Below, piece by piece: positions 11,004 through 21,936 of a stretch of 64,000 bases of DNA. Both the position numbers and the translations under genes were made by a program. Origin of the DNA: Pseudorasbora parva (lineage: Eukaryota > Chordata > Actinopteri > Cypriniformes > Gobionidae). Position 1 is the first letter of the stretch; every line of letters begins with the position of its first letter. The stretch is taken from contig NC_090177.1 in the NCBI RefSeq assembly GCF_024679245.1, positions 51,197,478-51,261,477 of the forward strand, in the 5' to 3' direction. The notes under the pieces are model-generated. The model made no database searches and was not told the origin of the DNA. It worked only from the letters and a program-made list of their open reading frames with translations.

Positions 11004-12396
11004 GGAAATAGCTCCTCTACTGACTGTAGTCTTTAGTGTAAATAGCTCCTCTACTGACTGTAGTCTTTAGTCTGAATAGCTCCTCTACTGGCTGTAGTCT
11101 TTAGTCTGAATAGCTCCTCTACTGGCTGTAGTCTTTAGTCTAAATAGCTCCTCTACCGACTGTAGTCTTTAGTCTAAATAGCTCCTCTACCGGCTGTAGT
11201 CTTTAGTCTAAATAGCTCCTCTACTGGCTGTAGTCTTTAGTCTAAATAGCTCCTCTACTGACTGTAGTCTTTAGTCTAAATAGCTCCTCTACCGGCTGTA
11301 GTCTTTAGTCTAAATAGCTCATCTACTGGCTGTAGTCTTTAGTCTAAATAGCTCCTCTACTGGCTGTAGTCTTTAGTCTAAATAGCTCCTCTACTGACTG
11401 TAGTCTTTAGTCTAAATAGCTCCTCTACTGGCTGTAGTCTTTAGTCTAAATAGCTCATCTACTGGCTGTAGTCTTTAGTCTAAATAGCTCCTCTACTGGC
11501 TGTAGTCTTTAGTCTAAATAGCTCCTCTACTGGCTGTAGTCTTTAGTCTAAATAGCTCCTCTACTGGCTGTAGTCTTTAGTCTAAATAACTCCTCTACTG
11601 ACTGTAGTCTTTAGTCTAAATAGCTCCTCTATTGACTGTAGTCTTTAGTCTAAATAGCTCCTCTACTGGCTGTAGTCTTTAGTCTAAATAGCTCCTCTAC
11701 TGGCTGTAGTCTTTAGTCTAAATAGCTCCTCTACTGACTGTAGTCTTTAGTCTAAATAGCTCCTCTATTGACTGTAGTCTTTAGTCTAAATAGCTCCTCT
11801 ACTGGCTGTAGTCTTTAGTCTAAATAGCTCCTCTACTGGCTGTAGTCTTTAGTCTAAATAGCTCCTCTACTGGCTGTAGTCTTTAGTCTAAATAGCTCCT
11901 CTACTGGCTGTAGTCTTTAGTCTAAATAGCTCCTCTACTGACTGTAGTCTTTAGTCTAAATAGCTCCTCTACTGGCTGTAGTCTTTAGTCTAAATAGCTC
12001 CTCTACTGACTGTAATCTTTAGTATAAATAGCTCATCTACTGGCTGCAGTCTTTAGTATAAATAGCTCCTCTACTGACTGTAGTCTTTAGTCTAAATAGC
12101 TCCTCTACTGACTGTAGTCTTTAGTCTAAATAGCCCCTCTACCGGCTGTAGTCTTTAGTCTAAATAGCTCCTCTACTGACTGTAGTCTTTAGTCTAAATA
12201 GCTCCTCTACTGACTGTAGTCTTTAGTCTAAATAGCTCCTCTACTGACTGTAGTCTTTAGTCTAAATAGCTCCTCTACTGACTGTAGTCTTTAGTCTAAA
12301 TAGCTCCTCTACTGACTGTAGTCTTTAGTCTAAATAGCTCCTCTACTGACTGTAGTCTTTAGTCTAAATAGCTCCTCTACCGGCTGTAGTCTTTAG
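11004..12396. repeat. 34-bp minisatellite
   Basis: About 41 tandem copies of a 34-bp unit containing TAAATAGCTCCTCTACTGAC followed by TGTAGTCTTTAGTC. Common variants are GACTG versus GGCTG and CTCCTC versus CTCATC. One last, diverged unit survives at about 25047-25090 beyond the hAT insertion, so the hAT element landed inside the array. Confidence 0.95.
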
Positions 12397-12551
12397 TAGT
12401 GATGGGAAGTTCGGTTCTTTTCCGCAAAACGGTTCTTTCGGACAGTTCGTTTCAATGATCCGGTTAAAAAAAACGGATCACCGCTTCTTTTACGTCCTTA
12501 CATAATGATGTCATTTCTATTATACCGGCGGATGAAAATACATTCAAACAC

Positions 12552-13265
12552 TGTCGTAACGCTGCATCTACCACAGCCCACCTGGAGTTGGTAAGGCTTC
12601 CCCACCAGGGGTGAAGGGCTGGGTGTTTGCAGTTTACCTTGTAGAGTTTTCCTTGTTTGCCGGCAAGCCCGGGGACTGATGAAATGATTGGAGTACAACG
12701 CTGGCCAACTTACAGTCCAAGTGATGTTTATTTAGACAGCTGTCGCTACACACGTGCTCAAATTAAATTCCAAACAAAAATAAAGAAAAACAAAATACTT
12801 AAATTAAACAACACAAAACATTAATACATGTGCTAAGAACAGCAAACTAGGCATTAGGCCTCACCTCACAGCATAGCCATACAAGCTACAGCCCTTGGGC
12901 TGTCTCTGGCCCCACCTCCTGAACCTACAAACAAATTTCCCGCCAAACACTCATGGATCATACCATCTACGGGGGTCGACTCAGCTAACACCCCTAACAC
13001 AAGAATAATGGTTTAGACCAACAGTGCTATCACATTCACATTTAAACATAATTCAAATCATGAATTGCTAAATAAAGAAAATATAATAGTCCACAAAGTC
13101 TGGGTTCAATAGCTGCCCTCAGCTAAGCAACTCAGAATGAACCCAAGACTTTAAGACAAATCATAATCATGAAACAAATAAAAATCATGAAAATAATAAA
13201 TCAAAACAACAATAATAATGTGAACGGATGTTCGCGTGATGATGAGCCCTATGTTCATCATCACA
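12552..13265 (-). repeat. gypsy-1 3' LTR
   Basis: A 714-bp LTR with TG...CA ends. It differs from the right-hand LTR by a few substitutions and several small indels (for example 9 bp near 12687, about 18 bp near 12931 and about 23 bp near 13067), which suggests a fairly recent insertion. Confidence 0.92.
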
Positions 13266-13267
13266 CA

Positions 13268-13280
13268 CCCCCCTCCCTCT
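13268..13280 (-). other. gypsy-1 polypurine tract
   Basis: On the minus strand a run of purines (AGAGGGAGGGGGG) lies immediately before the 3' LTR, the expected primer site for plus-strand DNA synthesis. Confidence 0.75.
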
Positions 13281-13289
13281 AAACAGTCA

Positions 13290-13703
13290 CGACCTCAGGA
13301 GTGACGTGACAAAAAGTCTGCCATAACATTCAACACTCCTGGTCTATACTGGATTTCAAATTGAAAAGGTTGAAGGGATAAATACCACCGTGTTATTCTT
13401 GCATTAGTGTCTCTCATTCTTCTGAGTCATTGCAAAGCTCTATGGTCTGTCTCAAGCACAAAGTCTTTACCAATCATAGTACCTTAAAGTGTCCAAGGCC
13501 CATTTGATGGCTAGAGCCTCTTTCTCAATTGTGGAATATTTAGTCTCTCGAGGAAAAAGCTTTCTGCTTATGTACTGCACAGGATGGCGGTCTTCCCCTT
13601 CACCTTGTAGCAGTACTGCACCCAGTCCTTGCTCAGATGCATCTGTTTGTACCACGAAAGAACAATCAAAGTTCGGACTCTGCAAAACCGGGTCTTTACA
13701 CAA
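13290..13703 (-). pseudogene. gypsy-1 RNase H domain
   Basis: The minus strand reads CSFVVQTDASEQGLGAVLLQ, YISRKLFPRETKYSTIEKEA and LAIKWALDTLRYY, matching the gypsy RNase H fold with its first catalytic Asp and Glu. A stop at about 13467 interrupts it; the remainder (equivalents of TDHRALQ and the ADFLSR end) continues in frame beyond the stop toward 13290. Part of the pol polyprotein, it would degrade RNA in RNA/DNA hybrids. Confidence 0.85.
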
Positions 13704-13813
13704 ACAAGTCTTAAGGTCTTTAAAAGCACGTTCGCATTCGGATGTCCATTTGACTTTAGTGGAACTGCTTTTTTTTTGTAAGATCAGTCAACGGAGCTGC
13801 TCTGCTGGCAAAG

Positions 13814-14777
13814 TTAGGTATAAATCTTCTGTACCAACCTATCAAGCCCAAAAACGACCTGACACGTTGATGGCGGTGCACATGACAAAATTGCTTGTAG
13901 TTTGTCCACTTGAGGCCTCACTGATCCTCCTCCAGCAACATAGCCCAAGAAAGAAACTTCCTCTTTAGAAATCTGGCATTTCTTTGAGTTTACCACCAGG
14001 CCTGCCTGTTGAATTCTTTCAAACACCTTTGCCAGGTGTCCCAGGTGCTGTTCCCAGGTCTCACTGAAGATGACAATGTCATCAATGTACGCTGCTGCAA
14101 AACTGTCCAGACCCCGTAACACTTGATCAACCAGGCGTTGAAAGGTTGCCGCAGCCCCGTGCAGACCAAATGGCATGAACTTGAAATGAAATAGCCCTGC
14201 CGGAACACGAAAAGCAGTCAAGTTCTTAGCAGAATCAGACAATGGCACTTGCCAATAACCTTTACACAGATAAAAAGTTGTCAAATACTTAGCTTTGCCT
14301 AGTCGTTCGATCAGCTCGTCGACTCTTGGCATCGGGTACGGATCAAAAGCTGACACAGCATTCAGTTTCGAGAAGTCCACGCAGAATCTGAGCGTTCCGT
14401 CTTTCTTTGGCACCAGTACGACTGGGCTACACCACTCACTTGTTGAAGGCTCAATGATGTCCGACTCCAGCATCACTTGCACTTCCTCTTTCAGGGCTGG
14501 AATCAGGATTGCTGGCACTCTGCAGTGTTTGCCTGATCAGTTCTGTTGCTAACAGACGAATATTATGGTGCAAAAGTGTTGTTTTTCCTGGCTTGTCTGA
14601 AAAGAGACCCCCCGGTACCAGGTTCTGGAACTCTTTTTGCTGCTTAGGTGATAGGTGGTCTATCCGTGGGAAAGTTGGCTTCGGATTTACCGGAAAATAT
14701 TGTTCCTCCAACTCCTCTTCGTCCTCCACTTTCCTCGCCCACAACTGCTCTGACCACGAACCTTTCTCTCGTTCCAA
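13814..14777 (-). pseudogene. gypsy-1 reverse transcriptase
   Basis: Two overlapping minus-strand frames cover an N-terminal linker (14777-14451) and the RT (14518-13814). Motifs are LRFCVDFSKLNAVS, YPMPRVDELIERLG, KGYWQVPL, the FGLHGAAATF motif and the YIDD box. In the motif usually read as LDLxKGYWQ this copy has FYLCKGYWQ, so the first catalytic aspartate is replaced. A frameshift near 13860 separates RT from the RT-connection and RNase H. Located downstream of integrase, as in Gmr1-like elements. Confidence 0.88.
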
Positions 14778-15802
14778 GGCCTCAAAAGATTAATGTGAAA
14801 AATTTGAGACTTTTTCTTACGATCAGGTACAGAGATTTCATAGTTTGTGTGACTTAGCTTTCTAAGCACTTCATAAGGTCCTTGCCATTTAGCCAAGAGT
14901 GAACTTTCAGAAGTAGGAAGTAATAACAGTACCTTCTGACCTGGCATCAGCATCCTTTTCCTACTTGACTGGTCGTACCAATGTTTTTGCTGCTGCGCTT
15001 GTGTCATGTTAGCCCTCACCACCTCCGTCATCGAGTCCAATTTCTCTCTCATCTTCATAACATATGACAGAATGTTTGTTTGCTCACGTGCATTACCTCC
15101 TTCCCAAGCTTCTTTTAGCACATCCAACGGTCCGCGAACTTGACGTCCATATAGCATCTCAAATGGTGAAAAGCCTGTTGATGACTGTGGAACTTCACGG
15201 TAAGCGAACATCAAATATGGCAACCACTGGTCCCAATCAGCACCTGTATCAGACACAAACTTGCGTAGCATTGACTTCAATGTCTGATTGAATCTCTCCA
15301 CCATACCGTCAGTCTGAGGATGATAAGGACTGGTCTGTATCGGATGTATGCATAACATTGAGCAAACTTGTTTCATTAACCTAGATGTAAAGTTAGTGCC
15401 CTGATCTGTGATTATCTCTTTAGGCAATCCTACCCGAGAAAACAGTTGAACCAGTGCATTCACCACCTGCCTTATCTTGATGTTTCTGAGAGGGAACACC
15501 TCTGGGCCTACAATGTCCATTGCAATACGAGAAAATGGTATGTCAATGATAGGCAAGCTTACCAGAGGTACTCTGTCACTCTTTCTAGCTGGCCTCACCA
15601 ACTGACATTCTGGGCATGATTTACAAAAATCAACAACATCAGTATACAGCTCGGGCCAATAAAACCTGCTAGCAATTCTAGACAACGTTTTCTGTTGACC
15701 TAAATGTCCTGCCAATGGCACTGAATGACCCAATTGTAATACCTTTAACCTCATCGCCTCCGGTACTACCAATCTCTCACATTCAGCACTCACCAAATAC
15801 AA
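14687..15802 (-). pseudogene. gypsy-1 integrase
   Basis: A 371-codon frame. It starts with the HHCC zinc-binding domain (GHSVPLAGHLG, then CKSCPECQ), then the catalytic core with RIAMDIVGP, EIITDQGTNF and HPQTDGMVERFNQ; spacing of the last Asp to Glu is D35E. A GPY/F-like C-terminal module follows (KWQGPYEVLRK, then IFHINLLRPW). The interval between the first and second Asp is only 36 residues, about 20 fewer than usual, so part of the core is deleted. The protein would insert the cDNA into the genome. It reads directly toward RT. Confidence 0.9.
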
Positions 15803-15832
15803 CTTGTCATCTTTAACCCTCAGCTGATCTTT

Positions 15833-16648
15833 CTAAATTAACGTTGATGTTGTATTACTGGTTTTAGCTTTCTCAAACAATGGCTTCAGAGTTTCATCCT
15901 GCCTTTGTAACTGCACAATATCATGAGGAATTTGCTCAAGCTCATCAGTATTCGGTTTTGGCACTGTTTCCCTCACTTCCGTACCCACAACTTTATCATG
16001 GCGTTTCTCCCTCTTAGATTTTCTATCTTTAGCAACAACATTAAAAGGTAAATCCTGTAAAAGCTTTCTACTGGACTCTTCTTGCTTAGCCTGTGCTCTT
16101 GTTACAACCATAGCCTCTGCTACCCTTGTGTCACTCTGCAACAAATCCACCAACACCGGTACATCTCTGCCTAATATCACTGGGTAAGGCGCTTTGTCAA
16201 CTACCCCAACAATCAAACTGTAGGCCTGGCCTCCAATTGTCATCACAATCTCAGTTTTGGGATACACTTTTTCGTCGCCATGAATTCAACAGACTCGAAG
16301 CTTATCCTGTCTCAGTACATTTGACTTCCCCAAACACTCTGGTCTCACTAATGTCTGACTTGAACCTGAATCTACCAATGCTTTAAACACTGTGTTTCCA
16401 ATCTTCACCTCAACTATTGTATCCGTATTGAGTTCTATCTCATTCAACTTCACTGAAGATCTTAACTCATAACACAGGCGCGTATTAGACATATTTTGCA
16501 CAGAACAATCAGTTTTTTTATGTCCTGGCTGGCCACATGCATGACATATAATTACTGACCGTCTGTTGTACTGACTAACACCTCCTGCCTTGCCTATTGT
16601 TACTCTGTGCAGAACTAGTTTGTAACTTTCGACTATCATCATCAACAT
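15833..16648 (-). pseudogene. gypsy-1 zinc knuckle and protease region
   Basis: The frame 16648-16286 contains the nucleocapsid knuckle CHACGQPGHKKTDC (CX2CX4HX4C) and then a retropepsin start with the active-site ALVDSGSSQTLV. The frame 16267-15833 continues the protease (ILGRDVPVL flap-end motif) and a linker. A break near 16280 separates the two. It would mature the Gag-Pol polyprotein. Confidence 0.8.
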
Positions 16649-17660
16649 TTCTCAGACCACCACCCTTAGCATCCCCAGACTTACCGGTTGTGCTGCGGTT
16701 GACGCCTTGCCACCGTCTCGGCTGATGTAACGATCGCCTCGCCGCCATGAAGGTCTCTGCCAATTCTGCTGCTTGTTTGCTTGAAGTAGGGCCATTCTGC
16801 TTTACCCATGTTCTTATTTCTGGATTCAGCAATTTGAGAAACTGTTCCAGCACGATTTGATCACCAATCTCTTGTTTGGTTCGTCGCCCCGGGAACATCC
16901 ACTTTTCATACAAATCTTTAAGTCTTACATACAGCTCTCGTGGCGTTTCATCGACGCGTACATCGTATGCTCTGAAATTAACCCAGAAACATTCCGGCAA
17001 CAGTTCAAACTTGTCAAGTATCACTTGTTTAATGCAGTCATAGTTCAATGAATCATCAGGCTCCATGGCCACATAAGCTGCTCTTGCCTTGCCTGTTAGC
17101 AACGGTAAGAGATGTAACACCCAGTCTGGTCTCGGCCACTTGCACGCTTGAGCAATACGTTCAAAAGTCATTAAATAATGCTCAATGTCCTCTTCACTTG
17201 ACCATGGCAGCATTCTAGGGCTGTTAAAACTTGTTAAACAGTTACCTTGTCTTTCCCTTGCATTTGCCCCTGCTAAAGTAGTCCCCTCATTCCGTTCTTG
17301 TTGTCGTCTCGTACGAACTATTGGAGCCGAAAGCCCCTCTGCAGCCGCTTGTGTCTCACCCACCTCTGACTTTCCTCCTAGCAGTCGGTCTCGCCTTTCT
17401 TGATGAACTTCAGACTGAAGTTGTACGAACTGATGTTGAAGTACACGATATTTGTGCTCGTTACGTTGCGCTTCCTTTTCCAGTCGGTCTTCTCTTTGTT
17501 GCTGACTACGTAGAAAAGTTTGTAGCATTGCAGGAATCTGCCCTGACGTACTTTCTGACGGCATTTCATCCTGTGCTGGAGATGAACCTGCCACCTCAAG
17601 CTGCTCTGCTGGTCTACCATCATCTTTGCCCCTCGCCCCATCTTGTTTCTTTGGAGGCAT
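16575..17660 (-). CDS. gypsy-1 Gag capsid (partial polyprotein)
   Basis: A 361-codon frame with a Lys/Gln/Glu-rich N-terminal half that looks coiled-coil-like (about 50-95) followed by a SCAN/gypsy-like capsid core containing YLMTFERIAQACKWP, LLPLLTGKARAAY and RELYVRLKDLYEKWM. It would form the particle shell. It runs into the knuckle frame through an overlap at 16575-16648, which suggests a frameshift, natural or mutational. Confidence 0.85.
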   Translation of the reverse strand: MPPKKQDGARGKDDGRPAEQLEVAGSSPAQDEMPSESTSGQIPAMLQTFLRSQQQREDRLEKEAQRNEHKYRVLQHQFVQLQSEVHQERRDRLLGGKSEVGETQAAAEGLSAPIVRTRRQQERNEGTTLAGANARERQGNCLTSFNSPRMLPWSSEEDIEHYLMTFERIAQACKWPRPDWVLHLLPLLTGKARAAYVAMEPDDSLNYDCIKQVILDKFELLPECFWVNFRAYDVRVDETPRELYVRLKDLYEKWMFPGRRTKQEIGDQIVLEQFLKLLNPEIRTWVKQNGPTSSKQAAELAETFMAARRSLHQPRRWQGVNRSTTGKSGDAKGGGLRNVDDDSRKLQTSSAQSNNRQGRRC

Positions 17661-17776
17661 TGATTGTTATGAGCTTGATGGAAAATCAGCGTCTGCTGCT
17701 TTCCTTTAAACGAGGCACAGCTGTGACTGCTTGGTTTTCTTGCGTGTGTACTCCTTTCCCCTTTAAGGCCTGGAAG

Positions 17777-17790
17777 CACCGCTGCCACCA
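17777..17790 (-). other. gypsy-1 primer binding site, tRNA-Leu-like
   Basis: Two bases inside the 5' LTR the minus strand reads TGGTGGCAGCGGTG, complementary over 14 bases to a tRNA ending CACCGCTGCCACCA. From memory this is the 3' end of vertebrate tRNA-Leu(AAG). It primes minus-strand synthesis. Confidence 0.7.
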
Positions 17791-18536
17791 TGTGTCGTAA
17801 CGCTGCATCTACCACAGCCCACCTGGAGTTGGTAAGGCTTCCCCACCAGGGGTGAAGGGCTGGGTGTTTGCAGTTTACCTTGTAGAGTTTTCCTTGTTTG
17901 CCGGCAAGCCCGGGGACTGATGAAATACAACGCTGGCCAACTTACAGTCCAAGTGATGTTTATTTAGACAGCTGTCGCTACACACGTGCTCAAATTAAAT
18001 TCCAAACAAAAATAAAGAAATAAACAAAATACTTAAATTAAACAACACAAAACATTAATACATGTGCTAAGAACAGCAAACTAGGCATTAGGCCTCACCT
18101 CACAGCATAGCCATACAAGCTACAGCCCTTGGGCTGTCTCTGGCCCCAAGTTCAAGTTCAAGAGTTTTATTTGTCACATACACAGTTATACAGAATACAA
18201 CCGGCAGTGAAATGTAAACAGGTCCGCTCCATGGACAGCAAATAACAATTAACAAAAAAAGCACAATGAATTATAAAATAGGAATAGGATAAGGTGCTAT
18301 ATATACATATATAGAATTATGAATAAATCAAGTAAAAGAAATAAGAGATGTGGAATAAAATAAGTGAGATAAAGTAAACTGGAGACTATAGAAATAAATA
18401 TGTGGATAACAGAAGTGCAGGAGTGTAATGTGCAAACAGCATTATAATGAGTAGTTACATGAACACAAGAATAAAGTGCAGTGCAATATCAGTGTGTGAG
18501 TTTGTTAATACTGAAGTGAGGTGAAGTCACATGTAG

Positions 18537-20158
18537 TTAAGTGACAGCGTTCAGGAGTCTGATGGCCTGTGGGAAGAAACTCCTCCTGAGTCTCTCAGTT
18601 TTGGCCATCAGGCTACGGAAGCGCTTACCAGAAGGCAGCCGGGTGAAGTGGGGGTTGGTCGGGTGATTAATGTCCTTGATGATTTTTGTAGCTCTGCCTC
18701 TGCATCGTTTGATGTAGATGTCCTGCAGAGACGGGAGAGCTGACCCTGAGATGCGCTCGGACAAGCGCACCACTCTTTGCAGGGCTTTGCAGTCGTGACT
18801 GGTGCTGTTACCATACCACGCTGTGATGCACTGAGTCAGTAAACTTTCTATCGCCCCTGAATAGAAAGTTTTCAGGATAGCTGGTGAGACCCGGAATTTC
18901 CTCAGCTGGCGCAGGTGGTACAGTGGTACAGTCTTTGCCTGGCCTTTTTCACCTGAGACTGGATTTGTGCAGTCCAGATCAGGTCCTCGGAGATGTTCAC
19001 ACCCAGGTATTTGAAGCTGCTCACTCTCTCTACTGGTGTCCCGCTGATCATGAGAGGGGAATATGACCGTTGCTGTCTCTTCCTGAAGTCCACAATCAGT
19101 TCTTTGGTCTTGTTCACATTCAGAAGGAGACAGTTGTCTTGGCACCATGATGTCAGTTGCTCCACCTCGTCCAAGTATGCGGTCTCATTGTTGTTGGAAA
19201 TGAGGCCCAGGACAACAGTATCATCCGCAAACTTGATGACAGAGGTGGAGCTGTGTGTGGACAAACAGTCATGCGTGTAGAGAGAGTAGAGCAGGGGACT
19301 GAGGACACAGCCCTGTGGAGCTCCCACACTCACGGTGATGGAGGTGGAGGTGAACTGTCCTACTCTCACCACCTGAGGTCTGCCAGTGAGGAAATCTTCA
19401 ATCCAGTGACAGAGTGAAGAGTTCAGTCCGAGATCCAGGAGTTTGTTAGTTAGCTTAATTGGAACTATGGTGTTAAAGGCTGAACTATAGTCAATAAATA
19501 GCAGTCTTACATAGTTCCCATTCTTGCTGTCAATGTGTGTGAGGGAGGAGTGGAGGACGTGAGAGATGGCATCTTCAGTCGATCTATTGGGACGATAGGC
19601 GAACTGAAGAGGGTCCAAGGTGTCAGGGATGGAGGAGCAAATATTGTTTTTGATGAGTCTCTCAAAGACCTTCATGACTAAAGACGTGAGAGCCACCCGG
19701 CTATAGTCATTTAGGCAAGAGGGTTTACTATTCTTAGGGACAGGGATGATGGTGGATTTTTTGAATGAGGTTGGGACCACAGATGTAGCAAGGGACTCAT
19801 TGAAGATGGATGTGAGGAGTCCAGCAAGCTGATCAGCACAGGACCGCAGGACACGACCTGAAACGCCATCCGGACCAGCAGCTTTCCTAACATCCACACG
19901 TTTGAGTGTCCTACGAGCCTCATCCTTCGAGACAGAGATCACGTGATTATTGCAGCTCTGAGTGATTCTGTCTGACGCGTCACTCGGCGGTGTCGCGCTG
20001 CCGCGATTGCCATCAAAGCGAGCGTAGAAAGAGTTTAACTTGTTCACAAGCAATGGATCAGCTCTCACTTCTGCAGAGGATTTCGTTCCAAAAGCACAGA
20101 TGGTCCTCAGTCCCTGCCACATCCGCCGGGAGTCGTTGAGTTGGAAATAAGACTCCAC
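18537..20158 (-). pseudogene. Rex1-like reverse transcriptase and C-terminal domain
   Basis: The frame 20158-18902 carries the RT: KAAGPDGVSGRVLRSCADQL, SCLNDYSRVALTSLVMKVFE, FIDYSSAFNTIVP, GAPQGCVLSPLLYSLYTHDC and FADDTVVLG. Near 18915-18930 the frame shifts within a small tandem duplication (GTGGTACAGTGGTACAG on the plus strand). The second frame (19148-18537) then gives the C-terminal region (LRQLRKFRVSPAILKTFYSG to a stop at 18537). Without the frameshift this would be one protein with the endonuclease upstream. Confidence 0.9.
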
Positions 20159-20197
20159 GCGATCCCTATAACGGAGCTTTGCGGCTTTAACGGCGCG

Positions 20198-21523
20198 TCA
20201 GAGAGCATAACAGGATGATTTATAATCACTCATATTCCCTGTTAGTAGACCGGCGTTGTATGTGGCAGTGCGGGCGTTCACTGCACCGCGGATTGAACTG
20301 TCCACCCACGGTTTCTGATTTGAGAAGGACGTTATAGTTATTGTTTGTGTGGCTTGCTCTGTCAGTGTGTTGATGAAGCAGAGCGCCACATCAGTGAACC
20401 CGCTGACGTCCGATGAACTCGCCCGGAACATGTCCCAGTCAACATCATCAAGAGCTGCCTGTAGCGTGATCTCTGAATGAGGCGACCAGCGTTTAACTTC
20501 TCGCCTCACCGGGGGTTCCTGAACGAGCCTTTGTTTGTACTCAGGTGTAAGGAAAATGGCGGCATGGTCCGATTTACCAAAGGCTGGTAGTGAACGAGCC
20601 TTGTAGGCATTCGTAAACAGAGAATAGCAGTGATCCAGTGTGTTTGCTCCTCGTGTGGGACAGGAGACATGTTGGTGAAAGTTAGGCAATACTTTCTTAA
20701 GGTTGGCTTTGTTAAAATCACCCGCGACGACGAAAGCCACATCGGGGTGGCTGTTTGTGGAGCCGCTGATGGCATCATGGAGGCCAGATAAAGCCAGTCC
20801 CGTGTCTGCCTGTGGCGGAATATAAACCACAGTGGCGACGACCGAAGAAAACTCCCTAGGCAGATAGAATGGGCGGCAAATGATTGATAAATGTTCCAGG
20901 TGAGGCGAGCAGGATCGCGAAAGGATGGAGATGTTACTGGGATCGCACCATTTCTTGTTGATCATGAAACACACTCCACCGCCTTTGGTTTTACAGGCCT
21001 CGGCTGTTCTGTCCAGCCGGAAAACAGAGAAGTTCTCAGACGGCGTCACAGCTGTGTCCGGGTCCGCGGGCGTGAGCCATGTTTCGGACAAACAATAGAT
21101 GTTGCAGTCTCTCATGTCCCGTTGAAAACTTATCCTGGCTCTAAGATCGTCCATCTTATTCTCTAAGGATTGGACATTTGCGAGCAGAATGCTCAGGAGA
21201 GGAGGACTGAATGCTCTCTTCCTCAGTCTGTTGCGGATCCCAGCGCGTTTCCCGCGGTGTTTTTTGAATCTTCGCCTACGAGTCGAGTGGCCTTTGTTCA
21301 ACTCGGCGTTCCGAAGAATCTCAGGTGGCCACAGAGGATTGATGAAAGCGTCTTGAACCAGGTCAGTGTAGCGATAACCTATATCCAAAAGTGTTTTGCT
21401 AACATAGCAGACCAAGGCTGATGATAGATTAGTAAAAAACAAGAACAAAAGAGTGTAGAATAATAAATAAAAGCAAAGTCTCAGAGGAGCAACCTGAACG
21501 GCGACCGAACACGGCGGCGCCAT
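20198..21523 (-). CDS. Rex1-like LINE endonuclease part of ORF2
   Basis: A 441-codon frame. The start has a hydrophobic segment (about 12-45) and a basic stretch (RRRRFKKHRGKR). The endonuclease follows: ILLANVQSLENKMDDL, IYCLSETWLTP, KGGGVCFMI, VVAGDFNKANL and the SDHAAIFL tail. The frame ends at a TGA at 20198 that sits in a CpG context and is followed in the same frame by the RT linker, so it is most simply a single nonsense change within ORF2. Confidence 0.88.
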   Translation of the reverse strand: MAPPCSVAVQVAPLRLCFYLLFYTLLFLFFTNLSSALVCYVSKTLLDIGYRYTDLVQDAFINPLWPPEILRNAELNKGHSTRRRRFKKHRGKRAGIRNRLRKRAFSPPLLSILLANVQSLENKMDDLRARISFQRDMRDCNIYCLSETWLTPADPDTAVTPSENFSVFRLDRTAEACKTKGGGVCFMINKKWCDPSNISILSRSCSPHLEHLSIICRPFYLPREFSSVVATVVYIPPQADTGLALSGLHDAISGSTNSHPDVAFVVAGDFNKANLKKVLPNFHQHVSCPTRGANTLDHCYSLFTNAYKARSLPAFGKSDHAAIFLTPEYKQRLVQEPPVRREVKRWSPHSEITLQAALDDVDWDMFRASSSDVSGFTDVALCFINTLTEQATQTITITSFSNQKPWVDSSIRGAVNARTATYNAGLLTGNMSDYKSSCYAL

Positions 21524-21936
21524 CTTGCATCATGAACCACCTCCTGAACCTACAAACACTCAGGCTTGTATAAGCAAATTTCCCGCCAAACACTCATGGA
21601 TCATACCATCTACGGGGGTCGACTCAGCTAACACCCCTAATAGAAGAATAATGGTTTAGACCAACAGTGCTATCACATTCACATTTAAACATAATTCAAA
21701 TCATGAATATCATTGATCACACTATAAACAATGCTAAATAAAGAAAATATAATAGTCCACAAAGTCTGGGTTCAATAGCTGCCCTCAGCTAAGCAACTCA
21801 GAATGAACCCAAGACTTTAAGACAAATCATAATCATGAAACAAATAAAAATCATGAAAATAATAAATCAAAACAACAATAATAATGTGAACGGATGTTCA
21901 CGTGATGATGAGCCCTATGTTCATCATCACAAACAC

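Larger units (their letters stand above)
18150..21535 (-). mobile_element. Rex1/Babar-like LINE, near full length
   Basis: About 3.4 kb on the minus strand, starting near 21535 and ending near 18150 in a TTGAACTTGAACT tail. It encodes an endonuclease and RT and has a 380-bp 3' UTR. It is inserted in the gypsy-1 LTR with only a very short possible duplication (CCA). Family assignment (CR1/L2/Rex1 group) is from memory of the motifs. The single nonsense codon and single frameshift indicate a young, recently inactivated copy. Confidence 0.85.
12552..21931 (-). mobile_element. Gmr1-like Ty3/gypsy retrotransposon (gypsy-1)
   Basis: Flanked by the 5-bp duplication AACAC (12547-12551 and 21932-21936). 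LTRs start TGTCGTAACG and end CATCATCACA. On the minus strand the order is LTR, PBS, gag, protease, integrase, reverse transcriptase, RNase H, polypurine tract, LTR. Integrase upstream of RT is the arrangement known for Gmr1-like gypsy elements of deuterostomes, opposite to ordinary gypsy elements. The 5' LTR (right side) contains a Rex1-like LINE. Several frameshifts, an integrase deletion and a lost RT catalytic residue make this copy inactive. Confidence 0.92.
17793..21931 (-). repeat. gypsy-1 5' LTR interrupted by a LINE
   Basis: The LTR is present as 17793-about 18149 and about 21535-21931. The join corresponds to TCTGGCCCCACCTCCTGAAC in the intact left LTR. A Rex1-like LINE occupies the gap. 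Confidence 0.9.
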
